Positions 43,561-52,409 of a stretch of DNA of 64,000 nucleotides are shown here, piece after piece (the first letter of the stretch is position 1; each line of letters opens with the position of its first letter). Location of the stretch: contig JADJDV010000007.1 in the NCBI GenBank assembly GCA_016702555.1, positions 62,001-126,000 on the forward strand, read 5' to 3'. The translations under genes were made by a program, and so were the position numbers. The notes under the pieces are model-generated. The model did no database searches. It was not told the DNA's origin and worked only from the letters and a program-made list of their open reading frames with translations. Source of the stretch: Burkholderiales bacterium (GTDB lineage Bacteria; Pseudomonadota; Gammaproteobacteria; Burkholderiales; Burkholderiaceae_C).

Positions 43561-44478
43561 ATGAAGCTCGACCCGGTCTCGTTGCGCGTGTTTGTTGCCG
43601 TGATGGAAAGCGGCGCCATCGCGCGCGCCGCCGCGCTGGAACACATCGCGCCCTCGGCCGCCAGCCGCCGCCTGGCCGAGCTGGAGGCGTGCCTGAAGGT
43701 CAGCCTGTTCGAGCGCAGCAACCGCGGCATCCGGCCGACCCAGGCGGCCCATGCGCTGCTGCACCTGGCGCGCGGCGTGCTGAACGATCTGGACGGCATC
43801 GCCGTGCAGATGGGCGAGTGGGGCGCCGGCCTGCGCGGGCAGGTGCGCGTGGCGGCCAACATCTCGGCCATCACGCAATTCCTGCCGGCCGACCTGCAGC
43901 GCTTCATGGTGCGGCATCCGCGGGTCGACGTGCGGTTGCAGGAGCTGATCAGCAGCGCCGTGGCGCGCGCGGTGGCCGAGAACGCCGCCGACATCGGCAT
44001 TCTGAGCGCTGGCCACCTCGGCGAGCGCGGTGCTTCGCTGACGCTGCTGCCTTACCGCAGCGACCGGCTGGTGCTGGTGGTGCCCGTAGGCCACGCGCTG
44101 GCGCGGCGGCGGCGGGCGCGCCTGGCGGATGCGCTGGCGTTCGACCTGATCGGCATGCACCCCGGCAGTGCGATGCACCAGCTGTTGCAGCGCGGCGCCG
44201 CCGACGCTGGCCAGCCGCTGCGTCTGCGCATGCAGGTCACCGGCTACGACGCGCTGTGCCTGATGGTGGCCGCCGGCCTTGGCGTGGGCGTGATGCCGCA
44301 GGGCAGCGCCGAACTGTACCGGCGCCAGCTGGCGATCCGCGTGATCGCGCTCGACGAGCCCTGGGCGGCGCGCCGGCTGGCGCTGTGCGTGCGCTCGATG
44401 GACGCGCTGCCCACGGTGGCGCGGCAACTGGTCGAGCATCTGCAAGCGGATGCCGAGGTTGAGCCGCCGATGACCTGA
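43561..44478 (+). CDS. LysR-family regulator of the CoA-enzyme cassette
   Basis: This 305-residue regulator has an N-terminal HTH (LRVFVAVMESGAIARAAALE, then SAASRRLAELE) and a C-terminal effector domain. It is divergent from the CaiB/HMGL/Bug operon across 149 bases, as expected of an activator of that operon. The effector should be an acid or CoA ester related to the pathway. Confidence 0.92.
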   Translation: MKLDPVSLRVFVAVMESGAIARAAALEHIAPSAASRRLAELEACLKVSLFERSNRGIRPTQAAHALLHLARGVLNDLDGIAVQMGEWGAGLRGQVRVAANISAITQFLPADLQRFMVRHPRVDVRLQELISSAVARAVAENAADIGILSAGHLGERGASLTLLPYRSDRLVLVVPVGHALARRRRARLADALAFDLIGMHPGSAMHQLLQRGAADAGQPLRLRMQVTGYDALCLMVAAGLGVGVMPQGSAELYRRQLAIRVIALDEPWAARRLALCVRSMDALPTVARQLVEHLQADAEVEPPMT

Positions 44479-44563
44479 TCCGGCCGCCACACGGCCCCGG
44501 TGGCTTTGTGCAACAGTACGCCCTGCGCCCGTCCGGGCGAATGCCGCTTGTGATTCACCCACC

Positions 44564-45511
44564 ATGAAACTGCTTTTCGTCGCCGATCCGCTGGAATCCT
44601 TCAAGGCCTACAAGGACACCACCTACACCATGATGCGCGAGGCGCAGCGGCGCGGCTACACCGTTGCCGCGTGCGAGCCGCGCCATTTGCGCTGGCAGGC
44701 TGGGCAGCCGGTGCAGGCCCAGGTGCGCGACATCCGGTTGACCGGCGACGAGAGTCACTGGTTCGCCGAGGCCGCCACACGCGAGGCCGCGCTGGCCAGC
44801 TTCGACGCCGTGCTGATGCGCAAGGACCCGCCCTTCGATGCCGAATTCATCTACGCCACGCACCTGATGGAGCAGGCCGAGCGCGAGGGCGCGCGCGTCG
44901 TCAACCGCCCGCAGGCGCTGCGCAACCACCCTGAAAAACTGGCGGTGATGGAGTTCCAGCAATTCCTGGGCCCCACCCTGGTCACGCGCTCGCCCGAGGA
45001 CGTGAAGCGCTTTCACGCCGAGCACGGCGAGATCGTGCTGAAACCCCTGGACGGCATGGGCGGCATGGGCATCTTCCGCGTCGGGCCGGACGGCCTGAAC
45101 CTGGGTTCGATCACCGAGACGCTGAACCACCACGGTGCCACCACCTTCATGGTGCAGAAGTTTCTGCCCGAGATCACCGCGGGCGACAAGCGCATCATCA
45201 TCATCGACGGCCAGCCTGCGCCTTTCGTGCTGGCGCGCATCCCGCAGGGCAGCGAGGTGCGCGGCAACCTGGCGGTCGGCGGCAAGGGCGTGGCCCAGCC
45301 GCTGTCCGACACCGACCGCGCCACCGCGCTGGCGGTCGGCCGTGTGCTGGCGCCGCGCGGCCTTCTGCTGATCGGGCTGGACATCATCGGCACCCGCATC
45401 ACCGAGATCAACGTCACCAGCCCGACCGGTTTCCGCGAAATCATGGACCAGACCGGCTGCGACGTGCCGGCGCTGTACGTGGATGCGCTGGAGAAGGTGG
45501 TGGGGCGATAA
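44564..45511 (+). CDS. gshB: Glutathione synthetase
   Basis: The 315-residue ATP-grasp enzyme joins glycine to gamma-glutamylcysteine. It shows MRKDPPFDAEFIYATHLMEQ, VLKPLDGMGGMGIFRV and LLIGLDIIGTRITEINVTSP. It lies downstream of the cassette that separates it from gshA. Confidence 0.94.
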   Translation: MKLLFVADPLESFKAYKDTTYTMMREAQRRGYTVAACEPRHLRWQAGQPVQAQVRDIRLTGDESHWFAEAATREAALASFDAVLMRKDPPFDAEFIYATHLMEQAEREGARVVNRPQALRNHPEKLAVMEFQQFLGPTLVTRSPEDVKRFHAEHGEIVLKPLDGMGGMGIFRVGPDGLNLGSITETLNHHGATTFMVQKFLPEITAGDKRIIIIDGQPAPFVLARIPQGSEVRGNLAVGGKGVAQPLSDTDRATALAVGRVLAPRGLLLIGLDIIGTRITEINVTSPTGFREIMDQTGCDVPALYVDALEKVVGR

Positions 45512-45687
45512 CGGGCGGCGGCAGGCCGGCCGTGAAGCAGACGAGGCGGCTGTCGGGGTGAAAGACCGGGCTCAAGGCTGAAAGTGCAGGAAGCCGCTGC
45601 ACGGATCGCGATTACCCGCGCAGCGCCGCCACCTGTTCGGCGATGGGCTGCCTTGGCGTGCAGGCCGGATGGGACTACCATTCAGTG

Positions 45688-45701
45688 GTACGACGTCTGA
45701 T
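45688..45701. promoter_or_regulatory. GntR-type operator-like site upstream of the regulator gene
   Basis: GTACGACGTCTGAT shares its first half with the palindrome at 46510-46523 and lies 23 bases before the FadR-type regulator start. Just upstream, TACCA and TGGTA pair around TTCAG. This fits autoregulation. Confidence 0.5.
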
Positions 45702-45723
45702 AAGAATACCGAGGAAAGCCACC

Positions 45724-46440
45724 ATGCCCGCGTCTTCCCGCAGCCGTTCCCTGACCGCCCACGTGGTGGAGGCCTTGGGCGATCAGATTCGTGCCGGGCA
45801 CTTGCCGCATGGCGCCAAGCTACCGCGCGAAGCCGATCTGATGGACGAATTCGGCGTCAGCCGCACCGTGGTGCGCGAGGCCATGTCGCATCTGCAGGCG
45901 GCGGGCATGGTCGAGACCCGGCACGGCATCGGCACCTTCGTGCTCGGCCTGGGCGACAGCGGCAGCTTTCGCATCGCGCCCGAGCAGGTCAGTACGCTGC
46001 ACGACGTGATCGCGGTGCTGGAATTGCGCATCGCCGTGGAAACCGAAGGCGCGGGCCTGGCGGCGCAGCGCCGCACGGATGCCGATCTGGTGGCCTTGCG
46101 CGCGGTGCTGGACGCGTTTGCCGAAGCGGTGGAGCAGGGGCGCGACGCCGTGGGCCCGGACTTCCAGTTTCATCTCGAACTGGCCCGCGCCACCCAGAAC
46201 CCGCGTTTCGCCGACCTCATGAACACGCTCGGCGGCAGCATGATCCCGCGCGCGCGCCTGGACGCCGAGGACATCAGCCCGGCCCGGGCCGACTATCTGC
46301 GCGGCGTGCATGCCGAGCACCGCAGCATTCTCGATGCCATCGAACGCCAGGACGCCGATGCCGCCCGCGCGGCGATGCGCACGCACCTGAGCAACAGCCG
46401 TGAGCGGCGTCGCCGCGCACTGACAACGGTCGAGCGCTGA
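45724..46440 (+). CDS. FadR/GntR-family regulator of aldarate catabolism
   Basis: The 238-residue protein has an N-terminal winged helix (ALGDQIRAGHLPHGAKLP, then FGVSRTVVREAMSHLQAAGM) and a helical FCD effector domain. It is read with the downstream catabolic operon, and similar palindromes lie before both its own gene and the next one. Repression relieved by a glucarate intermediate is inference from context. Confidence 0.9.
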   Translation: MPASSRSRSLTAHVVEALGDQIRAGHLPHGAKLPREADLMDEFGVSRTVVREAMSHLQAAGMVETRHGIGTFVLGLGDSGSFRIAPEQVSTLHDVIAVLELRIAVETEGAGLAAQRRTDADLVALRAVLDAFAEAVEQGRDAVGPDFQFHLELARATQNPRFADLMNTLGGSMIPRARLDAEDISPARADYLRGVHAEHRSILDAIERQDADAARAAMRTHLSNSRERRRRALTTVER

Positions 46441-46509
46441 GAAGCAGCGAGCGCCTTTTCTAAGCCCAACGACTCGGGTTTCTACTGATCTCTTGTTCAT
46501 TCTGTAGTT

Positions 46510-46523
46510 GTACGATGTCGTAC
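46510..46523. promoter_or_regulatory. Operator palindrome GTACGATGTCGTAC before the aldarate operon
   Basis: Perfect arms GTACGA and TCGTAC flank a TG centre. It is 75 bases before the Bug protein start and downstream of the FadR-type regulator gene. A related site before the regulator gene suggests the same protein binds both. DgoR/UxuR-type GntR proteins use comparable sites. Confidence 0.6.
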
Positions 46524-46597
46524 TTCAAATCGAAGTCCGGCACCAGTTCATTGCCGTCATCCAGCCCGCGCATTCATTGACCCGAAGGAGCCAACCC

Positions 46598-47551
46598 ATG
46601 ATCAAGAAAGCCCTTTTTGCTCTCGCGCTCGGCGCGGCCGCCACCACGGCTTTTGCCTGGCCGACCAAGCCGGTGACCATCGTGGTGCCGTTCCCGCCCG
46701 GCGGCTCGACCGACCTGATTGCGCGCACGATCTCCGCCAAGCTGGGCGAGAAGATCGGCGGCACCGTGGTGGTCGACAACAAGGCCGGCGCCACCGGCAC
46801 CATTGGCACGGCCCAGGTGGCGCGCAGCGCGGCCGACGGCCACACGCTGCTGGTGTCCTCGCTCGGTCCGTTCGTGATCGCGCCGCACCTGATCAAGGCG
46901 CAGTACGACGCGCTCAAGGACCTGGACCCGATCACCGTGGTGGTGCAGGCGCCCAACGTGCTGGTGGTGCCCGCGGCGTCGCCGCTCAAGAGCATGGCCG
47001 ACGTGATGGCCTACCTGAAGGCCAATCCGGGCAAGATGAGCTTCGCCACCTCGGGCGCCGGCTCCAGCGACCACCTCACGGCCGAGCTGTTCTGGCAGCA
47101 GACCGGCACCAGCGGCCTGCATGTGCCCTACAAGGGCGGTGGCCCGGTCATGACCGACCTGCTGGGCAACCAGGTGATGTCCTCGTTCATGAACATCAAC
47201 ACCGCCATGCCGCAGATCAAGGCCGAGAAGCTGCGCCCGCTGGCCATCACCAGCGCCAAGCGTTCGCCGCTGCTGCCCAACGTGCCCACGCTGGAGGAGA
47301 GCGGCGTCAAGGACGCCAATGTGTACTCGTGGCAGGCCGTGGCCGGCCCGCGCGGGCTGCCGGCCGACATGAAGAACAAGCTGCGCGGCGCCATCGCCGA
47401 GATCATGAGCGAACCCGACACCAAGGCCAAGATGCTGGATCTGGGTTTCGAGATGGTGCTCAACACGCCCGACGAGTTCTCGAAGTTCCAGGCCGCCGAA
47501 TACGCGCGCTGGGAAAAGCTCATCCGCGAACGCAAGATCACCGCCAACTGA
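46598..47551 (+). CDS. Bug-family solute-binding protein of the aldarate operon
   Basis: The 317-residue periplasmic protein has a signal peptide (LFALALGAAATTAFA) and the Bug start WPTKPVTIVVPFPPGGSTDL. Position before gudD-garD suggests it binds glucarate, galactarate or a related acid. No TctA/TctB genes are nearby. GAAGGAG precedes the ATG. Confidence 0.92.
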   Translation: MIKKALFALALGAAATTAFAWPTKPVTIVVPFPPGGSTDLIARTISAKLGEKIGGTVVVDNKAGATGTIGTAQVARSAADGHTLLVSSLGPFVIAPHLIKAQYDALKDLDPITVVVQAPNVLVVPAASPLKSMADVMAYLKANPGKMSFATSGAGSSDHLTAELFWQQTGTSGLHVPYKGGGPVMTDLLGNQVMSSFMNINTAMPQIKAEKLRPLAITSAKRSPLLPNVPTLEESGVKDANVYSWQAVAGPRGLPADMKNKLRGAIAEIMSEPDTKAKMLDLGFEMVLNTPDEFSKFQAAEYARWEKLIRERKITAN

Positions 47552-47613
47552 TGGCGATCCGGCCGGCCGCCATCCGCCATGGCGCCGGCACCTGAAGGCC
47601 GCTGCTTCCGCCC

Positions 47614-48939
47614 ATGAACACCCCCATCGTCCAGTCGCTGCGCGTCGTCCCGGTCGCCGGGCGCGACGGCATGCTGCTCAACCTGTCCGGTGCGCACGCG
47701 CCGTTCTTCACCCGCAACCTGCTGATCCTGACCGACAGCGCCGGGCATACCGGCGTCGGTGAGGTGCCCGGTGGCGAGAAGATTCGGCAGACGCTGGAAG
47801 ACGCGCGCCCGCTGGTGGAAGGCCAGGGCATCGGCGCCATGCACGCCATCCTGAACGCCATGCGCGCGCGCTTTGCCGACCGCGATGCCGGTGGGCGCGG
47901 GCTGCAGACTTTCGATCTGCGCACCACCATCCACGCGGTGGCGGCAGTGGAAAGCGCGCTGCTTGACCTGCAAGGCCAGCATCTGGGCGTGCCGGTCGCG
48001 GCCTTGCTGGGCGAAGGTCAGCAGCGCGATGCCGTGCAGATGTTGGGCTACCTGTTCTTCGTCGGCGACCGCACCAAGACCGATCTGCCCTATGCCAGCG
48101 AGCCGGACGCGCACGATGACTGGCTGCGCCTGCGCCACGACGCGGCCATGACGCCCGAGGCCATCGTGCGCCTGGCCGAGGCGGCGCAGACGCGCTATGG
48201 TTTTCAGGATTTCAAGCTCAAAGGCGGTGTGCTGCGCGGCGACGAGGAAGTCGATGCCGTGACCGCGCTGCACGAGCGCTTTCCCGAGGCACGCGTGACA
48301 CTCGACCCCAATGGGGGCTGGCTGCTGAAGGACGCCATTCGCCTCGGCCAGAAAATGCGAGGTGTCGTGGCGTATGCAGAGGACCCCTGCGGCGCCGAGG
48401 ACGGCTTCTCCGGCCGCGAGGTGATGGCGGAGTTCCGCCGCGCCACCGGCCTGCCCACGGCCACCAACATGGTCGCCACCGACTGGCGGCAGATGGTGCA
48501 CGCGCTGGCGCTGCAGGCGGTCGACATCCCGCTGGCCGACCCGCATTTCTGGACGCTGTCCGGCAGCGTGCGCGTGGCGCAGACCTGCCGCGACTGGGGT
48601 CTGACCTGGGGCAGCCATTCCAACAACCACTTCGACGTGTCGCTGGCCATGTTCACCCACGTCGGCGCCGCCGCGCCTGGCAAGGTCACCGCCATCGACA
48701 CGCACTGGATCTGGCAGGACGGTCAGCGCCTGACCAGGACGCCCTTGACCATCGAAGGCGGCTACGTGCAGGTGCCGAAGCAGCCCGGCCTGGGCATCGA
48801 GCTGGACATGGCTGAGGTCGAGAAGGCGCACCAGCTGTATCTGCAGCACGGCTTGGGCGCGCGCGACGATGCGGTGGGCATGCAGTACCTGATCCCGGGC
48901 TGGAGCTTCGACCCCAAGCGGCCGTGCATGGTGCGCTGA
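47614..48939 (+). CDS. gudD: Glucarate dehydratase
   Basis: The 441-residue enolase-superfamily enzyme converts D-glucarate to 5-keto-4-deoxyglucarate. Recognisable parts are FFTRNLLILTDSAGHTGVGE, the catalytic-lysine strand FKLKGGVLRGDEEVDAV, metal ligands in DPNGGW and AEDPCGAEDGFSGREVMAEF, and SHSNNHFDVSLAM. It lies between the Bug gene and garD. Confidence 0.94.
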   Translation: MNTPIVQSLRVVPVAGRDGMLLNLSGAHAPFFTRNLLILTDSAGHTGVGEVPGGEKIRQTLEDARPLVEGQGIGAMHAILNAMRARFADRDAGGRGLQTFDLRTTIHAVAAVESALLDLQGQHLGVPVAALLGEGQQRDAVQMLGYLFFVGDRTKTDLPYASEPDAHDDWLRLRHDAAMTPEAIVRLAEAAQTRYGFQDFKLKGGVLRGDEEVDAVTALHERFPEARVTLDPNGGWLLKDAIRLGQKMRGVVAYAEDPCGAEDGFSGREVMAEFRRATGLPTATNMVATDWRQMVHALALQAVDIPLADPHFWTLSGSVRVAQTCRDWGLTWGSHSNNHFDVSLAMFTHVGAAAPGKVTAIDTHWIWQDGQRLTRTPLTIEGGYVQVPKQPGLGIELDMAEVEKAHQLYLQHGLGARDDAVGMQYLIPGWSFDPKRPCMVR

Positions 48940-48954
48940 AGCCGGGACGACACC

Positions 48955-50523
48955 ATGAACCCCACGCGCCCGCCGCTGGCCATTCGCATCCACCCGGCCG
49001 ACAATGTCGCCATCGTCGCCAACGACGGCGGCCTGCCCGCCGGCACCGAGCTGCCGGGCGGCCTGGTGCTGCGCGAGAAAGTGCCACAGGGCCACAAGGT
49101 GGCGCTGACCGATATCGCCGTGGGTGGCGTGGTGCGCCGCTACAACGTGACGGTGGGCTATGCGCGGCAGCCGATCGCCGCCGGCAGCTGGGTGCATGAG
49201 CGCATCACCGACATGCCCTCGGCGCGCGCGCTGGAAGGCTTGCCCATGGCCACCGTGCCCGCGCCCGACTGGGCGCCGCTGGACGGACACAGCTTCGAGG
49301 GCTACGTCAACGCCGACGGCTCGGTCGGCACGCGCAACCTGCTGGCCATCACCACCACCGTGCAGTGCGTGGCCGGCGTGGTCGACATCGCGGCTGAACG
49401 CATCCGGCGCGAGCTGCTGCCCGAATTCCCCCATGTGGATGGCGTGGTGGCGCTGGAGCACAGCTACGGCTGCGGCGTCGCCATCGACGCGCCGGGCGCC
49501 GAAATCCCGATCCGCACACTGCGCCATATCAGCCTGAATCCCAACTTCGGCGGCGAGGTGCTGGTGGTCAGCCTGGGCTGCGAAAAACTGCAACCCGATC
49601 GCCTGCTGCCACCGGGCACCTTCCCGCTGGTCGATGGCCGTGACGCCGCCAGCGGCCCCGATACCGTGTGCCTGCAGCACGATTCGCACGTCGGCTTCCA
49701 GTCGATGGTCCAGGATATCGTGCAGCGCGCGCGTCCCATCCTTGAACGTCTCAACGCGCGCCGCCGCCAGACGGTGCCCGCAGCCAAGCTGGTGGTTGGC
49801 GTGCAGTGCGGCGGCAGCGACGCGTTCTCGGGCGTCACCGCCAACCCGGCCGTGGGCCACATGGCCGACCTGCTGGTGCGCGCCGGGGCGACGATCATGT
49901 TCAGCGAGAACACCGAGGTGCGCGACGCGGTGGAGCAGCTCACCTCGCGCGCCGCCACGCCCGAGGTGGCGGCGGCCGTGGTGCGTGAGCTGGGCTGGTA
50001 CGACGCCTACCTGGAGCGCGGACGCGTCGATCGCGCCGCCAACACCACGCCCGGCAACAAGGCGGGCGGCCTGTCGAACATCGCCGAGAAGGCCATGGGC
50101 AGCATCGTCAAGAGCGGCAGCGCCGCCATCAGCCACGTGCTGCCGCCCGGCGAAAAACTGAAAGCCGACCAGACCGGCCTGGTGTTTGCCGCCACGCCCG
50201 CCAGCGACTTCATCTGCGGCACGCTGCAGCTGGCCGCCGGCATGAACCTGCACGTGTTCACCACCGGGCGCGGCACGCCGTACGGGCTGGCGGCGGTGCC
50301 GGTGGTCAAGGTCGCCACGCGCAGCGAGCTGGCGCGGCGCTGGCACGACCTGATGGACGTCAACGCCGGCAAGATCGCCGATGGCGACGCCAGCATCGAG
50401 GACGTGGGGCGCGAGCTGTTTGAGCTGCTGCTCGACGTCGCCAGCGGCCGCAAGAAGACCTGGGCCGAGCAATGGAAGCTGCACAACGCCCTGGTGCTGT
50501 TCAATCCCGCGCCGGTGACTTGA
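48955..50523 (+). CDS. garD: Galactarate dehydratase
   Basis: The 522-residue enzyme dehydrates galactarate (mucate) to the same keto-deoxy acid. It has an N-terminal SAF domain, then VGTRNLLAITTTVQCVAGVV, HSYGCGVAIDAPGA and LVVGVQCGGSDAFSGVTANP. The product joins the pathway of gudD. Confidence 0.95.
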   Translation: MNPTRPPLAIRIHPADNVAIVANDGGLPAGTELPGGLVLREKVPQGHKVALTDIAVGGVVRRYNVTVGYARQPIAAGSWVHERITDMPSARALEGLPMATVPAPDWAPLDGHSFEGYVNADGSVGTRNLLAITTTVQCVAGVVDIAAERIRRELLPEFPHVDGVVALEHSYGCGVAIDAPGAEIPIRTLRHISLNPNFGGEVLVVSLGCEKLQPDRLLPPGTFPLVDGRDAASGPDTVCLQHDSHVGFQSMVQDIVQRARPILERLNARRRQTVPAAKLVVGVQCGGSDAFSGVTANPAVGHMADLLVRAGATIMFSENTEVRDAVEQLTSRAATPEVAAAVVRELGWYDAYLERGRVDRAANTTPGNKAGGLSNIAEKAMGSIVKSGSAAISHVLPPGEKLKADQTGLVFAATPASDFICGTLQLAAGMNLHVFTTGRGTPYGLAAVPVVKVATRSELARRWHDLMDVNAGKIADGDASIEDVGRELFELLLDVASGRKKTWAEQWKLHNALVLFNPAPVT

Positions 50524-50560
50524 AGAGTTTCCGTCCCGGCCGTTTGTTAAAGGAGTTCAC

Positions 50561-51445
50561 ATGAACATCGGATTCATCGGCCTCGGCATCATGGGCGCGC
50601 CGATGGCGCTGCACCTCATCAACGCCGGACATCAGCTGTACTACGTCAAGCGCGGCAAGCCGCACCCCGACATCGCCGCCAGCAACGCCATCGGCTGCGC
50701 CAACGGCCAGGAAGTGGCGCAACAGGCCGACATCGTCATCCTGATGTTGCCCGACACACCCGACGTCGAGGCCGTGCTGTTTGGCGCCGATGGCGTGGCC
50801 GAGGGCCTGTCGGCTGGCAAGACCGTGATCGACATGAGCAGCATCTCGCCCATCGAGACCAAGGCGTTCGCCGGCAAGATCGAGGCGCTGGGCTGCGACT
50901 ACCTCGACGCCCCCGTGTCGGGCGGCGAAGTCGGCGCCAAGGCGGCCAGCCTGACCATCATGGTTGGCGGCAGCGACGAGGCCTTCGCCCGCGTCAAGCC
51001 GTTGCTGGAGCGGATGGGCAAGAACATCACCCACGTCGGTGGCGTCGGCGACGGCCAGACCACCAAGGTCGCCAACCAGATCATCGTGGCGCTCAACATC
51101 GCCGCGGTCGGCGAGGCGTTGCTGTTCGCCAGCAAGGCCGGTGCCGACCCCGCCAAGGTGCGCCAGGCGCTGATGGGCGGCTTCGCCGCCAGTCGTGTGC
51201 TGGAAGTGCACGGCGAGCGCATGATCCAGCGCACCTTCAAGCCGGGCTTCCGGATCGCGCTGCACCAGAAGGACCTGGGCCTGGCGTTGTCGGGCGCCAG
51301 GGCGATCGGTGTCGCGCTGCCCCAGACGGCCAGCGCCGCCCAGCTCATGGGCGCCTGCGCCGCCAACGACTGGGACCAGCTCGATCATTCGGCGCTGGTG
51401 AAGGCGCTGGAACTGCTGGCGAACCACCCGGTCGTCGCCGACTGA
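50561..51445 (+). CDS. garR: Tartronate semialdehyde reductase
   Basis: The 294-residue beta-hydroxyacid dehydrogenase reduces tartronate semialdehyde to glycerate. It begins MNIGFIGLGIMGAPMALHLI (Rossmann), with DAPVSGGEVGAKAASLTIMV and the catalytic lysine in QTTKVANQIIV. AAGGAG upstream fits. It acts after GarL. Confidence 0.94.
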   Translation: MNIGFIGLGIMGAPMALHLINAGHQLYYVKRGKPHPDIAASNAIGCANGQEVAQQADIVILMLPDTPDVEAVLFGADGVAEGLSAGKTVIDMSSISPIETKAFAGKIEALGCDYLDAPVSGGEVGAKAASLTIMVGGSDEAFARVKPLLERMGKNITHVGGVGDGQTTKVANQIIVALNIAAVGEALLFASKAGADPAKVRQALMGGFAASRVLEVHGERMIQRTFKPGFRIALHQKDLGLALSGARAIGVALPQTASAAQLMGACAANDWDQLDHSALVKALELLANHPVVAD

Positions 51446-51485
51446 TCCGGCGGTCGATGACGCGATCCACACAAAGGGAGCACCC

Positions 51486-52298
51486 ATGAGAGAAAACCGC
51501 TTGCGTACCCTTTGGCAATCCGGCGGCGCGGCAGTCAATGGATGGCTCGCCATTGGCAACAGCTTCTCGGCCGAAACCATGGCCCACCAGGGCTGGGACA
51601 CGCTGACCATCGACCTGCAACATGGCGTGGTCGACTACCAAGCCATGATTCCCATGCTGCAGGCGATTTCCACCACCGCCACCGTGCCGCTGGTGCGCGT
51701 GCCCTGGCTGGAGCCCGGCATCCTGATGAAGACGCTGGACGCCGGCGCCTACGGCGTCATCTGCCCCATGGTGAATACGCGCGAAGACGCGCAGAAGCTG
51801 GTGGCCTGGACCCACTACGCGCCCCGGGGCACGCGCAGCTTCGGCCCCGTGCGCGCCCTGCTGTATGGCGGCGCCGAGTACCCGAAGCACGCCAACGACA
51901 CCATCGTCACCTTCGCGATGATTGAAACCGCCCAGGCGCTCGACAACCTGGACGCCATCCTCTCGGTGGAAGGGCTGGACGCCATCTACATCGGCCCGTC
52001 GGACCTGTCGCTGGCGCTCGGCTGCCGTCCGGTGTTCGACGATCTTGATCCCAAGGCGCAAGAAGCGGTTGACCACATCCTGGCGCGCGCCAAGGCGCAC
52101 GGCGTGGTGACCGGCATTCACAACGGCCACGCCGAGGGCGCGCTCAAGCGCATCGCGGCCGGCTTCCAGTTCGTCACCGTCAGCTCCGACGCCCGCCTCA
52201 TGGCCGCTGGTGCCCAGCAGGTGTTGAGGGCGATGCGCGCGAAGTCAACCGCGGGGACGGCGGCCGGGCCTTATCGATCGGTTGTTCAGCGGCGGTGA
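51486..52298 (+). CDS. garL: 5-keto-4-deoxy-D-glucarate aldolase
   Basis: The 270-residue HpcH/HpaI-family aldolase splits the keto-deoxy acid into pyruvate and tartronate semialdehyde. It shows WDTLTIDLQHGVVDYQAMIP, VICPMVNTREDAQKLV and GLDAIYIGPSDLSLALG. It completes the route with garR. No glycerate kinase gene is in the window. Confidence 0.93.
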   Translation: MRENRLRTLWQSGGAAVNGWLAIGNSFSAETMAHQGWDTLTIDLQHGVVDYQAMIPMLQAISTTATVPLVRVPWLEPGILMKTLDAGAYGVICPMVNTREDAQKLVAWTHYAPRGTRSFGPVRALLYGGAEYPKHANDTIVTFAMIETAQALDNLDAILSVEGLDAIYIGPSDLSLALGCRPVFDDLDPKAQEAVDHILARAKAHGVVTGIHNGHAEGALKRIAAGFQFVTVSSDARLMAAGAQQVLRAMRAKSTAGTAAGPYRSVVQRR

Positions 52299-52340
52299 GC
52301 GGCCAGGGGCCGAAGCGCTGGCGACGAACAGGAGAAGCCA

Positions 52341-52400
52341 ATGAAAAGCGCATGGAAGACATCCGCCCTGCGCGGGCCGGTCGTACAACACCCGCGATGA
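52341..52400 (+). other. Short ribosome-site-preceded frame after garL (19 codons)
   Basis: CAGGAGA precedes an ATG that opens a frame of only 19 codons ending at 52400. It may be the truncated head of a lost gene or noise. The region up to the LysR stop holds nothing else. Confidence 0.2.
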
Positions 52401-52409
52401 GTCAGATCG

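Noticed and set aside
45614..45660. A minus-strand tail translating to TPRQPIAEQVAALRG before a stop
   Set aside because: It looks like the end of a gene, but nothing coherent precedes it in frame within the gap. It may be a fragment, but the evidence is too thin to call.
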